Shown one piece after another: positions 6,501-13,816 of a DNA stretch of 16,056 bases (positions are counted from its first letter, which is position 1; every line of letters begins with the position of its first letter). Where the stretch lies: NCBI GenBank assembly GCA_025963345.1, contig JAOPUS010000175.1, positions 1 to 16,056 of the forward strand. Direction: 5' to 3'. The notes beneath the pieces were generated by a model. The model saw nothing but the letters and a program-made list of their open reading frames with translations. It was not told the origin of the DNA and made no database searches. The DNA comes from Blastococcus sp. GTDB lineage: Bacteria; Actinomycetota; Actinomycetes; Mycobacteriales; Geodermatophilaceae. Made by a program: the position numbers and the translations under genes.

Positions 6501-7465
6501 TCCGAGGGCGAGCCGGGCAGTGGCCAGCGGTGCGCGAGGGTCCAGTGCACGCGGGCGCCGACGGTGTGCCGCGGGGGCCCGGACTCGCGGATCAGGACCT
6601 CGCCGCGCGGGCTGTCCACCAGGTAGTCGGAGTGCGGGCCCCGGAACCAGACAGCGCGCAGCTCGGCCTCCAGCGGACCGCCGAGCCGCGCCCACCCGGG
6701 GCGGACCAGCAGCCGTCCGCCGTCGATCACCGACGCGGGGCCGGTGAGCCGGGCGGCGAACAGGTCCACCGGCTCGTCGTACACCTCCTGCGGGGTGCCC
6801 ACCTGGAGCAGCCGCCCCTCGCGCAGGAGCGCGACCCGGTCGGCGAGCCCGAGAGCCTCCTCCGCGTCGTGCGTGGCATAGACCGCGGCCGCCCCGCTGT
6901 CGCGCTGGCGGGCCACCAGTTCCTCGAGGAAGGCCGCGCGGACATGGGTGTCGAGATGGGCGGTCGGCTCGTCGAACAGGTACACCGAGGGACGACGGGC
7001 CAGCGCACGGGCCAGCCCCACGCGCTGCTGCTCCCCGCCGGACAGCTCGGCCGGTCGTCGCGCGGCCAGGTGGTCGACCCGCAGCCGCTGCATGATCGCG
7101 AGCGCCTCGGTGCGGGCCTGCGCGCGGCGGGCGCCGCGACGGCGGAGCGGATAGGCAACGGTGTCCAGCGCCGACAGGTGCGGCCACAGTGCGTAGTTCT
7201 GGAACACCACCGCGAGCTCCCGGCGCTCCGGCGGAACGGGCCGTCCGTCGCCGGTCACGGTGGTCCCGGAGAGCCGGATGGTGCCCGAACGGGGCTCGAG
7301 GAACCCGGCCACCGCGTGCAGGAGCGTCGACTTCCCGGACCCCGAGGGGCCGAGCAGCGCGAGCACCTCACCCGCACCGACGGCCAGGCTCACCCCGCGC
7401 AGCGCCGTCGTCCCGTCGTACTCGACCACCAGGTCGGCGATCTCGAGGACCGGCTCAGCCGACAC
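6485..7465 (-). CDS. ABC transporter ATP-binding protein (FbpC/PotA-like)
   Basis: The protein has 326 residues and drives the importer encoded with it. Walker A GPSGSGKST is at 39-47, Q-loop Gln89, signature LSGGEQQR at 141-148, Walker B VYLFDEPT at 161-168, and the H-loop is in YATHDAEEAL near 200. The C-terminal ~90 residues form a TOBE-like beta domain, as in the CUT1/spermidine/ferric ATPases. The start is a GTG at 7465, inside the end of the permease gene (11-base overlap), so translation is probably coupled. The tail is Ser/Pro-rich. Family membership is firm; the substrate is not shown by this subunit. Confidence 0.93.
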   Translation of the reverse strand: MSAEPVLEIADLVVEYDGTTALRGVSLAVGAGEVLALLGPSGSGKSTLLHAVAGFLEPRSGTIRLSGTTVTGDGRPVPPERRELAVVFQNYALWPHLSALDTVAYPLRRRGARRAQARTEALAIMQRLRVDHLAARRPAELSGGEQQRVGLARALARRPSVYLFDEPTAHLDTHVRAAFLEELVARQRDSGAAAVYATHDAEEALGLADRVALLREGRLLQVGTPQEVYDEPVDLFAARLTGPASVIDGGRLLVRPGWARLGGPLEAELRAVWFRGPHSDYLVDSPRGEVLIRESGPPRHTVGARVHWTLAHRWPLPGSPSDSSSP

Positions 7466-9122
7466 GTGCCACCTCGGCGTGCGGACCGTCGTGTGCCACG
7501 CGCAGCCGTCCGACGACCATCCATAGCACGAACGCCGGCGCGGCCACGAGCAGCGTGAGGACGACGGACAGAGCCGCCGTCGGGCCGATCCGCCCGAGCT
7601 CCTGGCTGTTGAGCACCACCACGGCCAGCGTCTCGCTGCCGGGCCCGTAGAGCAGGCTCGACATCGTGACCTCGTGCAGGGCGGTGACGAAGCAGATCAG
7701 CCATGCACCGAGCAGGGCGGGCGCCAACGGCCGGAGGGCGACCGTGCGGACCGCGGTGAGGAGGCCGGCCCCGCTCGCGCGGGCGGCGCGCAGTTCGTCG
7801 GGGGGCAGCCGGTCGAGTGCGCCCGCGATCGGCCGGTGCGCGAAGGCCCACAGCTTGGCGAGATAGGCCAGCAGGATCAGGGTCAGCGTTCCGGACAGCC
7901 AGCGCCCGTAGGTGATCAGCAGCGCAACCGCGAGGGTGGAGCCCGGCAGCACGAGAGTCAGGGTGATCAGCGTCGCCGTCGCCCGCCCGGCCCGGCGGCG
8001 TTCGCCCACCGCGACCAGGCCGCCGAGCAGGACGAGCAGCGACGCGGCGGCAACGGCCAGGCCCACGCTGCGACCGAGAGCCTCGACGGTGCGGACGGTG
8101 AGCACCTGCCGGAAGTGGTCGAGCGTCCAGTTGCCGGGCGTCGGCGGCACCCCGAGGGCGCGGGTGACCGAGGACAGCGCCAGTGCGGCCAGCGGAACCA
8201 CCATGGTCAGCAGCAGGTAGCCGCCCAGGCCCACGGCCTGCCCGCGGCGCACCGCCTGCCGCCCGGGCACCGTCTGCGTCCCCTGCGCGTCGGCCGGCCG
8301 CGCACTCCGCAGGTGGGGGCCGAGCAGTGCGTCGCCCGGGGCCACGCAGACGACCGCGACGAGCACGAGCAGCAACGCGAGCGTCACCGCCTCGAGGAAG
8401 GAGGCCGGGTCACCGCCGATGGAGAGGTCGGCGTAGATCCGGGTGGTCACCGTGCCGAACCCCGCGGGTGCGCCGAGCACCTGCGGGATCGCGAACGTGC
8501 CGAGAGTCAGTACGAACACCAGCACGGAGGCGGCGGCGACCGCCGGTAACAGCAACCGGAGGGTGATCGTGAACAGGACCGTGAAGCTGCCGGCCCCCGA
8601 TGCGCGGGCGGCGCGCTCGAGGTCGGGCTCCGACCGTGCGGCCAGCCCGACGGCGACGACGAGGTAGGCCAGCGGCGCCGCGTTCACCACCAGGACGAGC
8701 CACACGCCTACGGGCCCGAGCAGCCCGTCCCAGTGCAGGCCGAGCAGGGTGTCGGTGAAGCCGGCCCGGGCGTAGGCCTGGGTCCAGCTGTAGCCGAGGA
8801 CGAAGTCGGGCACGACCACCGGCAGCAGCACCGCGACCCGCCAGAACGCCCGTCCGGGCAGGTCCGGTCGGCGCAGGACCAGGGCCAGGGTGATGCCGAT
8901 CGGCACGGCGGTGACGGTGACGGCGACGGCGAGGACGACGGTGTGGCGTACCGCCGTGCTCAGGCCGGGGGAGCCCAGGATCCCCGCGAGGTCCCCGTCA
9001 CTCTCCTGCCACAGCACCTGGACGAGGCGTAGCAGCGGCAGTGCGACGAGGACGGCGAGGAGCAGGGCGACCGCGACCGGGACGCCGGCCCGGACCACGG
9101 TCGGCGTACCGCGGGCGGGCAT
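7455..9122 (-). CDS. ABC transporter permease, two fused membrane domains (FbpB/ThiP-like)
   Basis: The protein has 555 residues with about twelve hydrophobic helices in two homologous halves of about six each, separated by a hydrophilic, Gln/Arg-rich linker near residues 270-295. This layout is that of the FbpB/SfuB/ThiP permeases, where one polypeptide replaces a permease pair. Each half has an EAA-type loop contacting the ATPase: RAARASGAGSFTVLFTITLR in the first and LRAARASGAGLLTAVRT in the second. The ATG at 9122 lies three bases after the stop of the binding-protein gene, and the 3' end overlaps the ATPase gene by 11 bases. Substrates known for this family include ferric iron, thiamine, 2-aminoethylphosphonate and polyamines; the sequence does not choose between them. 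Confidence 0.93.
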   Translation of the reverse strand: MPARGTPTVVRAGVPVAVALLLAVLVALPLLRLVQVLWQESDGDLAGILGSPGLSTAVRHTVVLAVAVTVTAVPIGITLALVLRRPDLPGRAFWRVAVLLPVVVPDFVLGYSWTQAYARAGFTDTLLGLHWDGLLGPVGVWLVLVVNAAPLAYLVVAVGLAARSEPDLERAARASGAGSFTVLFTITLRLLLPAVAAASVLVFVLTLGTFAIPQVLGAPAGFGTVTTRIYADLSIGGDPASFLEAVTLALLLVLVAVVCVAPGDALLGPHLRSARPADAQGTQTVPGRQAVRRGQAVGLGGYLLLTMVVPLAALALSSVTRALGVPPTPGNWTLDHFRQVLTVRTVEALGRSVGLAVAAASLLVLLGGLVAVGERRRAGRATATLITLTLVLPGSTLAVALLITYGRWLSGTLTLILLAYLAKLWAFAHRPIAGALDRLPPDELRAARASGAGLLTAVRTVALRPLAPALLGAWLICFVTALHEVTMSSLLYGPGSETLAVVVLNSQELGRIGPTAALSVVLTLLVAAPAFVLWMVVGRLRVAHDGPHAEVARVG

Positions 9123-9125
9123 CGG

Positions 9126-10160
9126 TCAGCCGCCGAAGACCTGCTGGTACTCGGCGAGCACGGCGGCCTTGTCCGCGCCGATCGCCGCCCAGTCGGGGGA
9201 GACGACCGGCGCCCCGGCCGGGACGGTGGGCCCGTCTACGCCCGGCAGGGTCGGATAGGAACCGGCCCCGCCCAGCACGGTCTGCCCCTCCTTGCTGACG
9301 ACGAAGGAGATGAAGGCCTTCGCCACCTCGGAGTCGGCGCTGTGCGTGGCCAGCGCGATCGGGCCGTAGATCGCGATCGCGCCGGGCTCGGGCCACACGA
9401 CCTCCACGGGCGAGCCGTCGTCCTTGGCGGCGTAGGCCGACGAGGCGGTGGTGATGCCGGCGTCGTAGATGCCCTGGGCGACGCCGGTGGTCACGTCGTC
9501 GGGCGTGCTCACCTGCACGGCGCCGTTGGCCTTCAGGCTCCGGTAGTAGTCCACGCCGTAGCCGGGGTCCTGGGCGAAGTACCCCAGCGTGCCCAGCGCG
9601 GAGGCGGCCACGGAAGGATCGGGCACCGCCAGGGCGGCGTAGCCCGGACCGGCCAGGTCCGACCAGACCCGCGGCGCCGGGGCGTCGGTGCGGTGCACGG
9701 CCACCATGTAGAGCACGTGGGCGCCGACGTAGTCGTCGGTGCGGAACTCGTCGGGGACGGCGTCGGCGCCGGGCGGCGTCCACCCGCCGACCAGCCCCTG
9801 GTCGACGAATGCCTGCATGGTGAGCGGATCACAGCCCCAGACGACGTCGGCGCGGAGCCCGCCCGACCGTGCGTCGGCTGCGACCCGCGCGTTGAGCTCA
9901 CCGGTGGGGGCACGAAAGAGCTCGACCCGGCTGCCGGACTCGGCCTTCTCGAACGCCGCGATGACCGGCTGGACGGTCGTGTCGTTGACGCAGGTGTAGA
10001 GCGTCAACGCCTGGGATTGCCCGCCGTCGCTCTCGCTTCCGCTGCTGTTCCCGCCGCAGGCGCTGAGTGCCAACACCAGGACGGCGGTCAGCGCGAGCGA
10101 TGTGGATGGCCGGCGACCAAGCGAACCGCTCGCGGGTTCCCCGGCCGACTCCGTCGTCAT
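9126..10160 (-). CDS. ABC transporter substrate-binding lipoprotein (FbpA-like fold, unusual ligand site)
   Basis: The protein has 344 residues from the ATG at 10160; a GTG nine bases upstream is in frame. I prefer the ATG because GGGGTGA lies just before it and nothing precedes the GTG. The N-terminus is a lipoprotein signal: Arg16-Arg17, a hydrophobic stretch, then lipobox LSAC with Cys35, so the mature protein is membrane-anchored. The rest is a type-II periplasmic-binding fold of the FbpA/FutA group. Family landmarks include LTLYTCVND (residues 52-60), FRAPTGELNARVAAD, ADVVWGCDP (104-112) and AFISFVVSKEGQ. The Tyr-Tyr pair that binds iron in FbpA is not found at the expected place (AGITTASSAYAA). 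Cys110 sits where FbpA has its Glu57 ligand, and Cys57 is two residues before the His9 position. Ferric iron is therefore doubtful; another metal or an organic ligand is possible. Confidence 0.88.
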   Translation of the reverse strand: MTTESAGEPASGSLGRRPSTSLALTAVLVLALSACGGNSSGSESDGGQSQALTLYTCVNDTTVQPVIAAFEKAESGSRVELFRAPTGELNARVAADARSGGLRADVVWGCDPLTMQAFVDQGLVGGWTPPGADAVPDEFRTDDYVGAHVLYMVAVHRTDAPAPRVWSDLAGPGYAALAVPDPSVAASALGTLGYFAQDPGYGVDYYRSLKANGAVQVSTPDDVTTGVAQGIYDAGITTASSAYAAKDDGSPVEVVWPEPGAIAIYGPIALATHSADSEVAKAFISFVVSKEGQTVLGGAGSYPTLPGVDGPTVPAGAPVVSPDWAAIGADKAAVLAEYQQVFGG

Positions 10161-10200
10161 ATGGCTCACCCCGCGGCGGAGGCTACGACTGCCGCACCGG

Positions 10201-10230
10201 CAATGTAAGGCCCTTGCGCCCCGTACATTG
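10201..10230 (-). promoter_or_regulatory. Inverted repeat over the probable importer promoter (operator candidate)
   Basis: CAATGTA (10201-10207), 16 bases, then TACATTG (10224-10230) form a perfect 7-bp inverted repeat, and they are conspicuously AT-rich in this GC-rich region. Read on the - strand, one arm contains TACATT, a good actinobacterial -10 element, placed about 40 bases upstream of the binding-protein start. The other arm falls at the -35 position with a 17-base spacing, but the hexamer there (CAATGT) is a poor -35. A dimeric regulator bound to both arms would cover the promoter. Confidence 0.4.
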
Positions 10231-10248
10231 GGCGCCCGACCACGGGGC

Positions 10249-10274
10249 GCCCCGGACGCAGGTGCGCCCGGGGC
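10249..10274 (-). terminator. Strong hairpin after the globin-DivIVA operon
   Basis: In the - strand RNA, GCCCCGGGCGC pairs with GCGTCCGGGGC around the loop ACCU. This gives an 11-bp stem with one G-U pair; on the + strand that pair is an A/C mismatch, so the hairpin is better on the - strand. It begins eight bases after the DivIVA-gene stop at 10282. No T-run follows. A second GC-rich hairpin (arms GGGCGCCC at 10230-10237 and 10245-10252) overlaps it and could form instead. Confidence 0.6.
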
Positions 10275-10281
10275 ACAGGCC

Positions 10282-11016
10282 TCAGGTCGAGGACCTGGAC
10301 CCTGCGGCGGCCGGGAGCTCTTCCGCGTCGGCCGGGGGGCTCTCGGCGGCGGTGTTGGCCTCGAACGTCGTCCCCGAGCGCTGGGCGGGCGGACGCGGCG
10401 GCGCCGGCGGCAGCGCAGCGGGGTCGGCGCGGCCCCACTCGGTCTCGACGGTGTTCAGCAGCGCCTCGAGGTAGGACCGCAGCTGAGTGCGGGTGGCCTG
10501 CCCGAATGCCTTGAGGTAGGCGACCTGCTCCTGGAGCTCCTCGACACTGTGCTGGCCGGTCGGGTCCACGCCCGCAGCGCCGCCCGAGACCTTCGCGGCG
10601 GCCTCCTGGGCCGCCTGGATGATCGCGCCGGCGTTCTCCCGGGCCTGGCGGGTCAACTCCTCGTACTCGCTCCGGGCCTCGCTGGTCACCTGGCGGCTGA
10701 ACTCCTCCGCCTCGGCGACGTAGTTGTCCGCGGTCTGCTGAGCGCTGGACAGGATGCGCACCGCCTGCTCGCTGGGTGCCTCCGGGATCACGACGCCGTC
10801 GACCTGGGCCTGGAGGGACCGCACCTGGTCCCGCAGCGCCGCCTTCTCCGCGTAGAGGCGGCCGAGCTCCTCGGCGACCCGGCTCAGGACCCGGTCCACC
10901 TCGGTGTCGACGTAGCCGGGACGCAGCATCGAGCCCCGGGTGAACCGCACGTTGTGCAGGTCGGCCGGGCTGAGACCCCGGTCCTCGGGTTCGGACACGT
11001 CATGGTCGGTGGTCAT
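10282..11016 (-). CDS. DivIVA-domain coiled-coil protein
   Basis: The protein has 244 residues. Residues ~15-60 form a DivIVA N-terminal domain (LSPADLHNVRF, then RPGYVDTEVDRVLSRVAEELGRL), which in Wag31/DivIVA binds curved membrane or cell poles. Heptad-like Leu/Ala/Glu-rich coiled coil follows from ~45 to ~185, broken by a short Gly/Pro segment near 145-155. The last ~50 residues are Pro/Ala-rich and disordered. It is too short, and in the wrong neighbourhood, to be the essential polar Wag31, which normally sits by the dcw cluster; this is an accessory paralogue. Its ATG overlaps the stop of the flavohemoglobin gene (ATGA), with GAGGGAG upstream inside that gene. Production is therefore tied to the globin. 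A role in placing or scaffolding the globin or a redox partner is possible but unproven. Confidence 0.87.
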   Translation of the reverse strand: MTTDHDVSEPEDRGLSPADLHNVRFTRGSMLRPGYVDTEVDRVLSRVAEELGRLYAEKAALRDQVRSLQAQVDGVVIPEAPSEQAVRILSSAQQTADNYVAEAEEFSRQVTSEARSEYEELTRQARENAGAIIQAAQEAAAKVSGGAAGVDPTGQHSVEELQEQVAYLKAFGQATRTQLRSYLEALLNTVETEWGRADPAALPPAPPRPPAQRSGTTFEANTAAESPPADAEELPAAAGSRSST

Positions 11017-12152
11017 TCGGTCAGTTCTCCCTCAACAGTGGGCCCCGGTCGGCTGGGGGCGAAGACCTCGCTGGAAATTCGTTGTCTGGGTACGCCGTCC
11101 TGGACCAGCCGGGACACAGTGTCCTCGACCATGACGGCGGGGCCCGCGACGAATACCTGTCGGCTGGTCCACGGGCCGCGGCGCAGCACCACGTCGCCGA
11201 CGTCCCCGTGCTCCAGGGCGGACACCTTGTCCTCGGAGACGGCGAACGTGACCGTCAGCCAGGGATGCTCCTGCTCGAGCCGCTGCAGGTCCGCGCGGTC
11301 GTAGATCTGGTCCTCCGTGCGGAACCCGACGAACAGGTCGACCCGTCGGGCCGGTCCCGTCCCGGCCACCTGATGGATCAGGGCCTTCAACGGCGCCAGT
11401 CCCATGCCCCCGGCGACGAGCAGGAGGTCGCGGTCGGAGTCGGCCTCCAGGGCGAGGTGGCCGACGGGCGGCCCGAGGCGGAGCACGTCACCGACCCCGA
11501 CCCGGCGGACCAGTGCCGAGCTGACGGGGCCGCCGTCCCGGGCCTTGACGTGGATCTCCAGGAGACCGTCCGGGCGCGGCGCGTTGGCCGGTGAGTAGTA
11601 GCGCCAGAGGCGCGGGCGGAGGTCGCTCTCGAGCGAGACGGACTGGCCCGGCAGGTACTCGTAGCGCTTGCGCGGCCGCACCTGCAGGACGGCGACGTCG
11701 ATGGTGCGGCGCTCGTGGGCGAGCACGTCGGCCTCCCACCAGGCGGGCTGCTCCGTGGCCTGCTCCGCCGCCTCGACCATGACCTCGGCGACCAAGGTGT
11801 AGGCCTCGGTCCAGTCCTTGGCGAGCTCGGGGGTCCACTCGTCGTCGAAGTGTTCCAGCGTCGCGAGCAGGCTGGCGCCGACGGCCGGGTAGTGCGCCGA
11901 GACAGTCCCGAACTTGCGGTGGTCGCGGCCGAGCTGCTGGAGGATCGGCACCAGCGCCTCGAGATCGTCGACCCTGGCCACGACGTCGCCGAGGGCCGCG
12001 AACAGCCGGTCGCGCTGGTGCGCCATCGACACCGGGAACAGTTGGCGGGTCTCGGGATGGCTGAGGAACAGGTGCGAATAGAAGTACAGCGGTGCCTCGT
12101 CCCCCGTCGCGGCGGCTGTGGCGAAGTTGGCCCGCATCGCGGGAATGTCCAC
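11013..12152 (-). CDS. Divergent flavohemoglobin (globin plus FAD/NAD reductase)
   Basis: The protein has 379 residues from a GTG with GAGGAGA six bases upstream. Residues 1-135 are a globin: Tyr25 at B10 (LYFYSHLF), Gln46 at E7 (MAHQRDRL) and proximal His78 at F8 (GRDHRKFG). Residues ~145-379 are a ferredoxin-reductase-like module with an FAD motif (WRYYSPANAP) and an NAD(P)-binding site (VAGGMGLAPLKAL). It lacks the classical RQYS and YxCGP...YExFGP signatures of Hmp, having RYYS, VFVAGPAVMV and SSEVFAP instead, so it is a divergent class. The heme pocket still fits NO dioxygenase or O2 binding, but the cofactor site differs enough that another oxidase or redox function is possible. It lies downstream of the Hmp-type gene in the same direction (84-base gap) and is coupled to the DivIVA-domain gene. 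Confidence 0.9.
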   Translation of the reverse strand: MDIPAMRANFATAAATGDEAPLYFYSHLFLSHPETRQLFPVSMAHQRDRLFAALGDVVARVDDLEALVPILQQLGRDHRKFGTVSAHYPAVGASLLATLEHFDDEWTPELAKDWTEAYTLVAEVMVEAAEQATEQPAWWEADVLAHERRTIDVAVLQVRPRKRYEYLPGQSVSLESDLRPRLWRYYSPANAPRPDGLLEIHVKARDGGPVSSALVRRVGVGDVLRLGPPVGHLALEADSDRDLLLVAGGMGLAPLKALIHQVAGTGPARRVDLFVGFRTEDQIYDRADLQRLEQEHPWLTVTFAVSEDKVSALEHGDVGDVVLRRGPWTSRQVFVAGPAVMVEDTVSRLVQDGVPRQRISSEVFAPSRPGPTVEGELTE

Positions 12153-12236
12153 GAGCGTTCTCCTCGGTAGATGGTCGTCCGGTCGGTGCCGGGGCGGTGC
12201 CCGGCCCGCTCGGTTCGGTCGACGGGTGGGGCGGCC

Positions 12237-13490
12237 TCAGCCGGCGGCGTGGGCGCCCCGGTCGCTCGTGCCGGGTGTCTCCTCGGTGACGAGGTCGGCC
12301 TGCCAGAGGTCGGGACCGAACACCTCGTACTGGATGTCGCGAGCGGCCACCCCCCGGTCGATGAGGGTGCTGCGGATGGCCTGCATGAAGGGCAACGGGC
12401 CGCAGAGGTAGTAGGTGGCGTCGGACGGCAGCTTGACGTCGTCGAGGTTCATCCGGCCGGCATGCACCTCGACCGGCAGCGTGCTGTCCGCGCCGCGCTC
12501 GTACCACACGTGCGCCGTCCCACCGGGCAGCGCCTGGACGTCGTCGAGCACCTGGCGGCGCAGGGCGAAGGACGCCTCGTCGAGGTCGGCGTGCAGGAGC
12601 GTGATGGGCAGGTGCGACCCGGCCGCCACCAGGTGGGAGAGCATCCCCGCCATCGGGGTGATCCCGATGCCGGCGCTCGCGAACACGACCGGGCGGGAGT
12701 CGTCGAGGACGACGTCCCCGAAGGGCAGCGACAGCGTCAGCCGATCGCCGACCTGCACCGTCCCGAAGAGCAGGCTCGACACCTCACCGTCCGGCTTGCC
12801 GGCGTCTCCGCGTACGCGCTTGACCGAGAACTGGCGGTGCTCCCCGTCGTCGGCCCTGGTGAGGCTGTACTGCCGGGGCTGGCGCAGGCCGTCGGGCAGC
12901 GGCACCTGCACGGTCACGTACTGGCCGGGCAGCGAGGTCTTCACGAGTCGGTCGTCGGTCCGTCGGACCCGGAACGTCACGACGTCCTCGGTCTCCGGGA
13001 TCCGCTCGACGACCTCCCACTCGCGCCAGACCGTCTCCGGCCGCACGCCCCGGGCGCTGTAGAGGCCCCGCTCCTGGTTGATCAGTGCGTAGGCCATCAG
13101 CCAGTAGACCTCCTCCCACGCGGCGGCCACCTCGGGCGTCACGGCGTCGCCGAGAACGTCGACGATCGCCCAGAAAAGGTGGTCGTGGACGACGTCGTAC
13201 TGCGCCGCGGTGATCCCCAGGGACGCGTGCTTGTGCGCGATCCGGGAGAGCAGGTGATCCGGCAGTTGCTCGGGCACCTGCACCAGGGAGCTGGCGAACA
13301 CCGCGACCGACCCGGCGAGGGCCAGTTGCTGGGTCTTCTCGGCCTGGTTGCCGCGATTGAAGATGCCGTCGAGCAGTTCGGGATGTTCAGCGAACAGGTG
13401 AGTGTAGAAGCGCGTCGCGATGTCCTCGATGTTCTCCGCGACGACCGGAAGCGTCGCCTCGATCACGGGTCGGGATCGGTCGGAAAGCAC
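12237..13490 (-). CDS. hmp: Flavohemoglobin, nitric oxide dioxygenase (Hmp type)
   Basis: The protein has 417 residues. I start it at the GTG at 13490, with AAGGAG five bases upstream; this start puts TyrB10 at residue 29, exactly as in E. coli Hmp. The globin domain (1-~145) has Tyr29 (B10, TRFYTHLF), Gln54 (E7) and proximal His88 (AHKHASL). The FAD domain has PRQYSLTRA and the NAD domain has ASAGIGITPMAGML and YLCGPLPFM, ending YEVFGPD before a short Thr/Gly tail. Hmp-type enzymes use NAD(P)H and O2 to oxidise NO to nitrate in the cytoplasm. The upstream in-frame extension as far as 14024 is very Arg/Pro-rich and non-genic. It is the first gene of a likely three-gene operon. An Hmp-type gene is expected to respond to NO, but I found no NsrR-like site. 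Confidence 0.95.
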   Translation of the reverse strand: MLSDRSRPVIEATLPVVAENIEDIATRFYTHLFAEHPELLDGIFNRGNQAEKTQQLALAGSVAVFASSLVQVPEQLPDHLLSRIAHKHASLGITAAQYDVVHDHLFWAIVDVLGDAVTPEVAAAWEEVYWLMAYALINQERGLYSARGVRPETVWREWEVVERIPETEDVVTFRVRRTDDRLVKTSLPGQYVTVQVPLPDGLRQPRQYSLTRADDGEHRQFSVKRVRGDAGKPDGEVSSLLFGTVQVGDRLTLSLPFGDVVLDDSRPVVFASAGIGITPMAGMLSHLVAAGSHLPITLLHADLDEASFALRRQVLDDVQALPGGTAHVWYERGADSTLPVEVHAGRMNLDDVKLPSDATYYLCGPLPFMQAIRSTLIDRGVAARDIQYEVFGPDLWQADLVTEETPGTSDRGAHAAG

Positions 13491-13816
13491 GTGGTCTCCT
13501 TGCCAGTCGACTAGCCCCCCGCTGGCAGCGGTCACGTTCCGCTTGTCTCGCGTTGTCCGTTCTACCCGATGTGAGGCGGGCGACATCCGCCCGGGCGTGT
13601 CGCGGACCCCCTCGGACGCCCCGGGGACCCGCCGTCGATGAAATCCTCCGGTGGTCGGCCGTCCACATCTGCGACGACAGGGACGTCCCCACCCGTCCCG
13701 GCGCGAGACGCCGCACATGGCCGGCGTACTGCCGGCGCGGGCCGGGCGTGTCGTGCGGCCGGATCCGGTCTTCCGCCCCTGTCTGCGGCAGGCGTCGGTG
13801 GGGCATACCTGATCGC
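13491..13816. other. Divergent intergenic region between hmp and the DMT transporter
   Basis: This 326-bp stretch holds no convincing gene; the open frames crossing it are Arg/Pro-rich extensions of its neighbours. It must contain the promoters of both genes. Visible structure includes TGCCAG/CTGGCA arms (13501-13506 and 13522-13527) just before the hmp ribosome site. There are also perfect palindromes GGGACGTCCC (13680-13689) and CCGGATCCGG (13759-13768), and TACCTG (13806-13811) placed like a -10 element just before the transporter ATG. I cannot assign a regulator to any of them. Confidence 0.5.

Noticed and set aside
6530..7558. + strand open frame of 342 codons opposite the ABC ATPase gene
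   Set aside because: Low-complexity shadow translation; the - strand frame has all ABC ATPase motifs.
9126..10160. Annotation of the importer as a ferric iron transporter
   Set aside because: The fold fits the FbpA group, but the iron-binding Tyr-Tyr pair is absent and the glutamate ligand position is Cys, so a ferric substrate cannot be claimed.
12189..12204. Hairpin CCGGG-N6-CCCGG between the two flavohemoglobin genes as a terminator
   Set aside because: The stem is only five base pairs and common by chance at this GC content; the two genes are more likely co-transcribed.
12171..13514. + strand open frame of 447 codons opposite hmp
   Set aside because: Rich in Arg, His, Gln and Gly with no recognisable domain. 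The opposite strand encodes a complete flavohemoglobin.
13553..13816. N-terminal extension of the DMT transporter
   Set aside because: The added residues are Arg/Cys/Pro-rich and unlike a transporter. The hydrophobic protein starts cleanly after the ATG at 13817.
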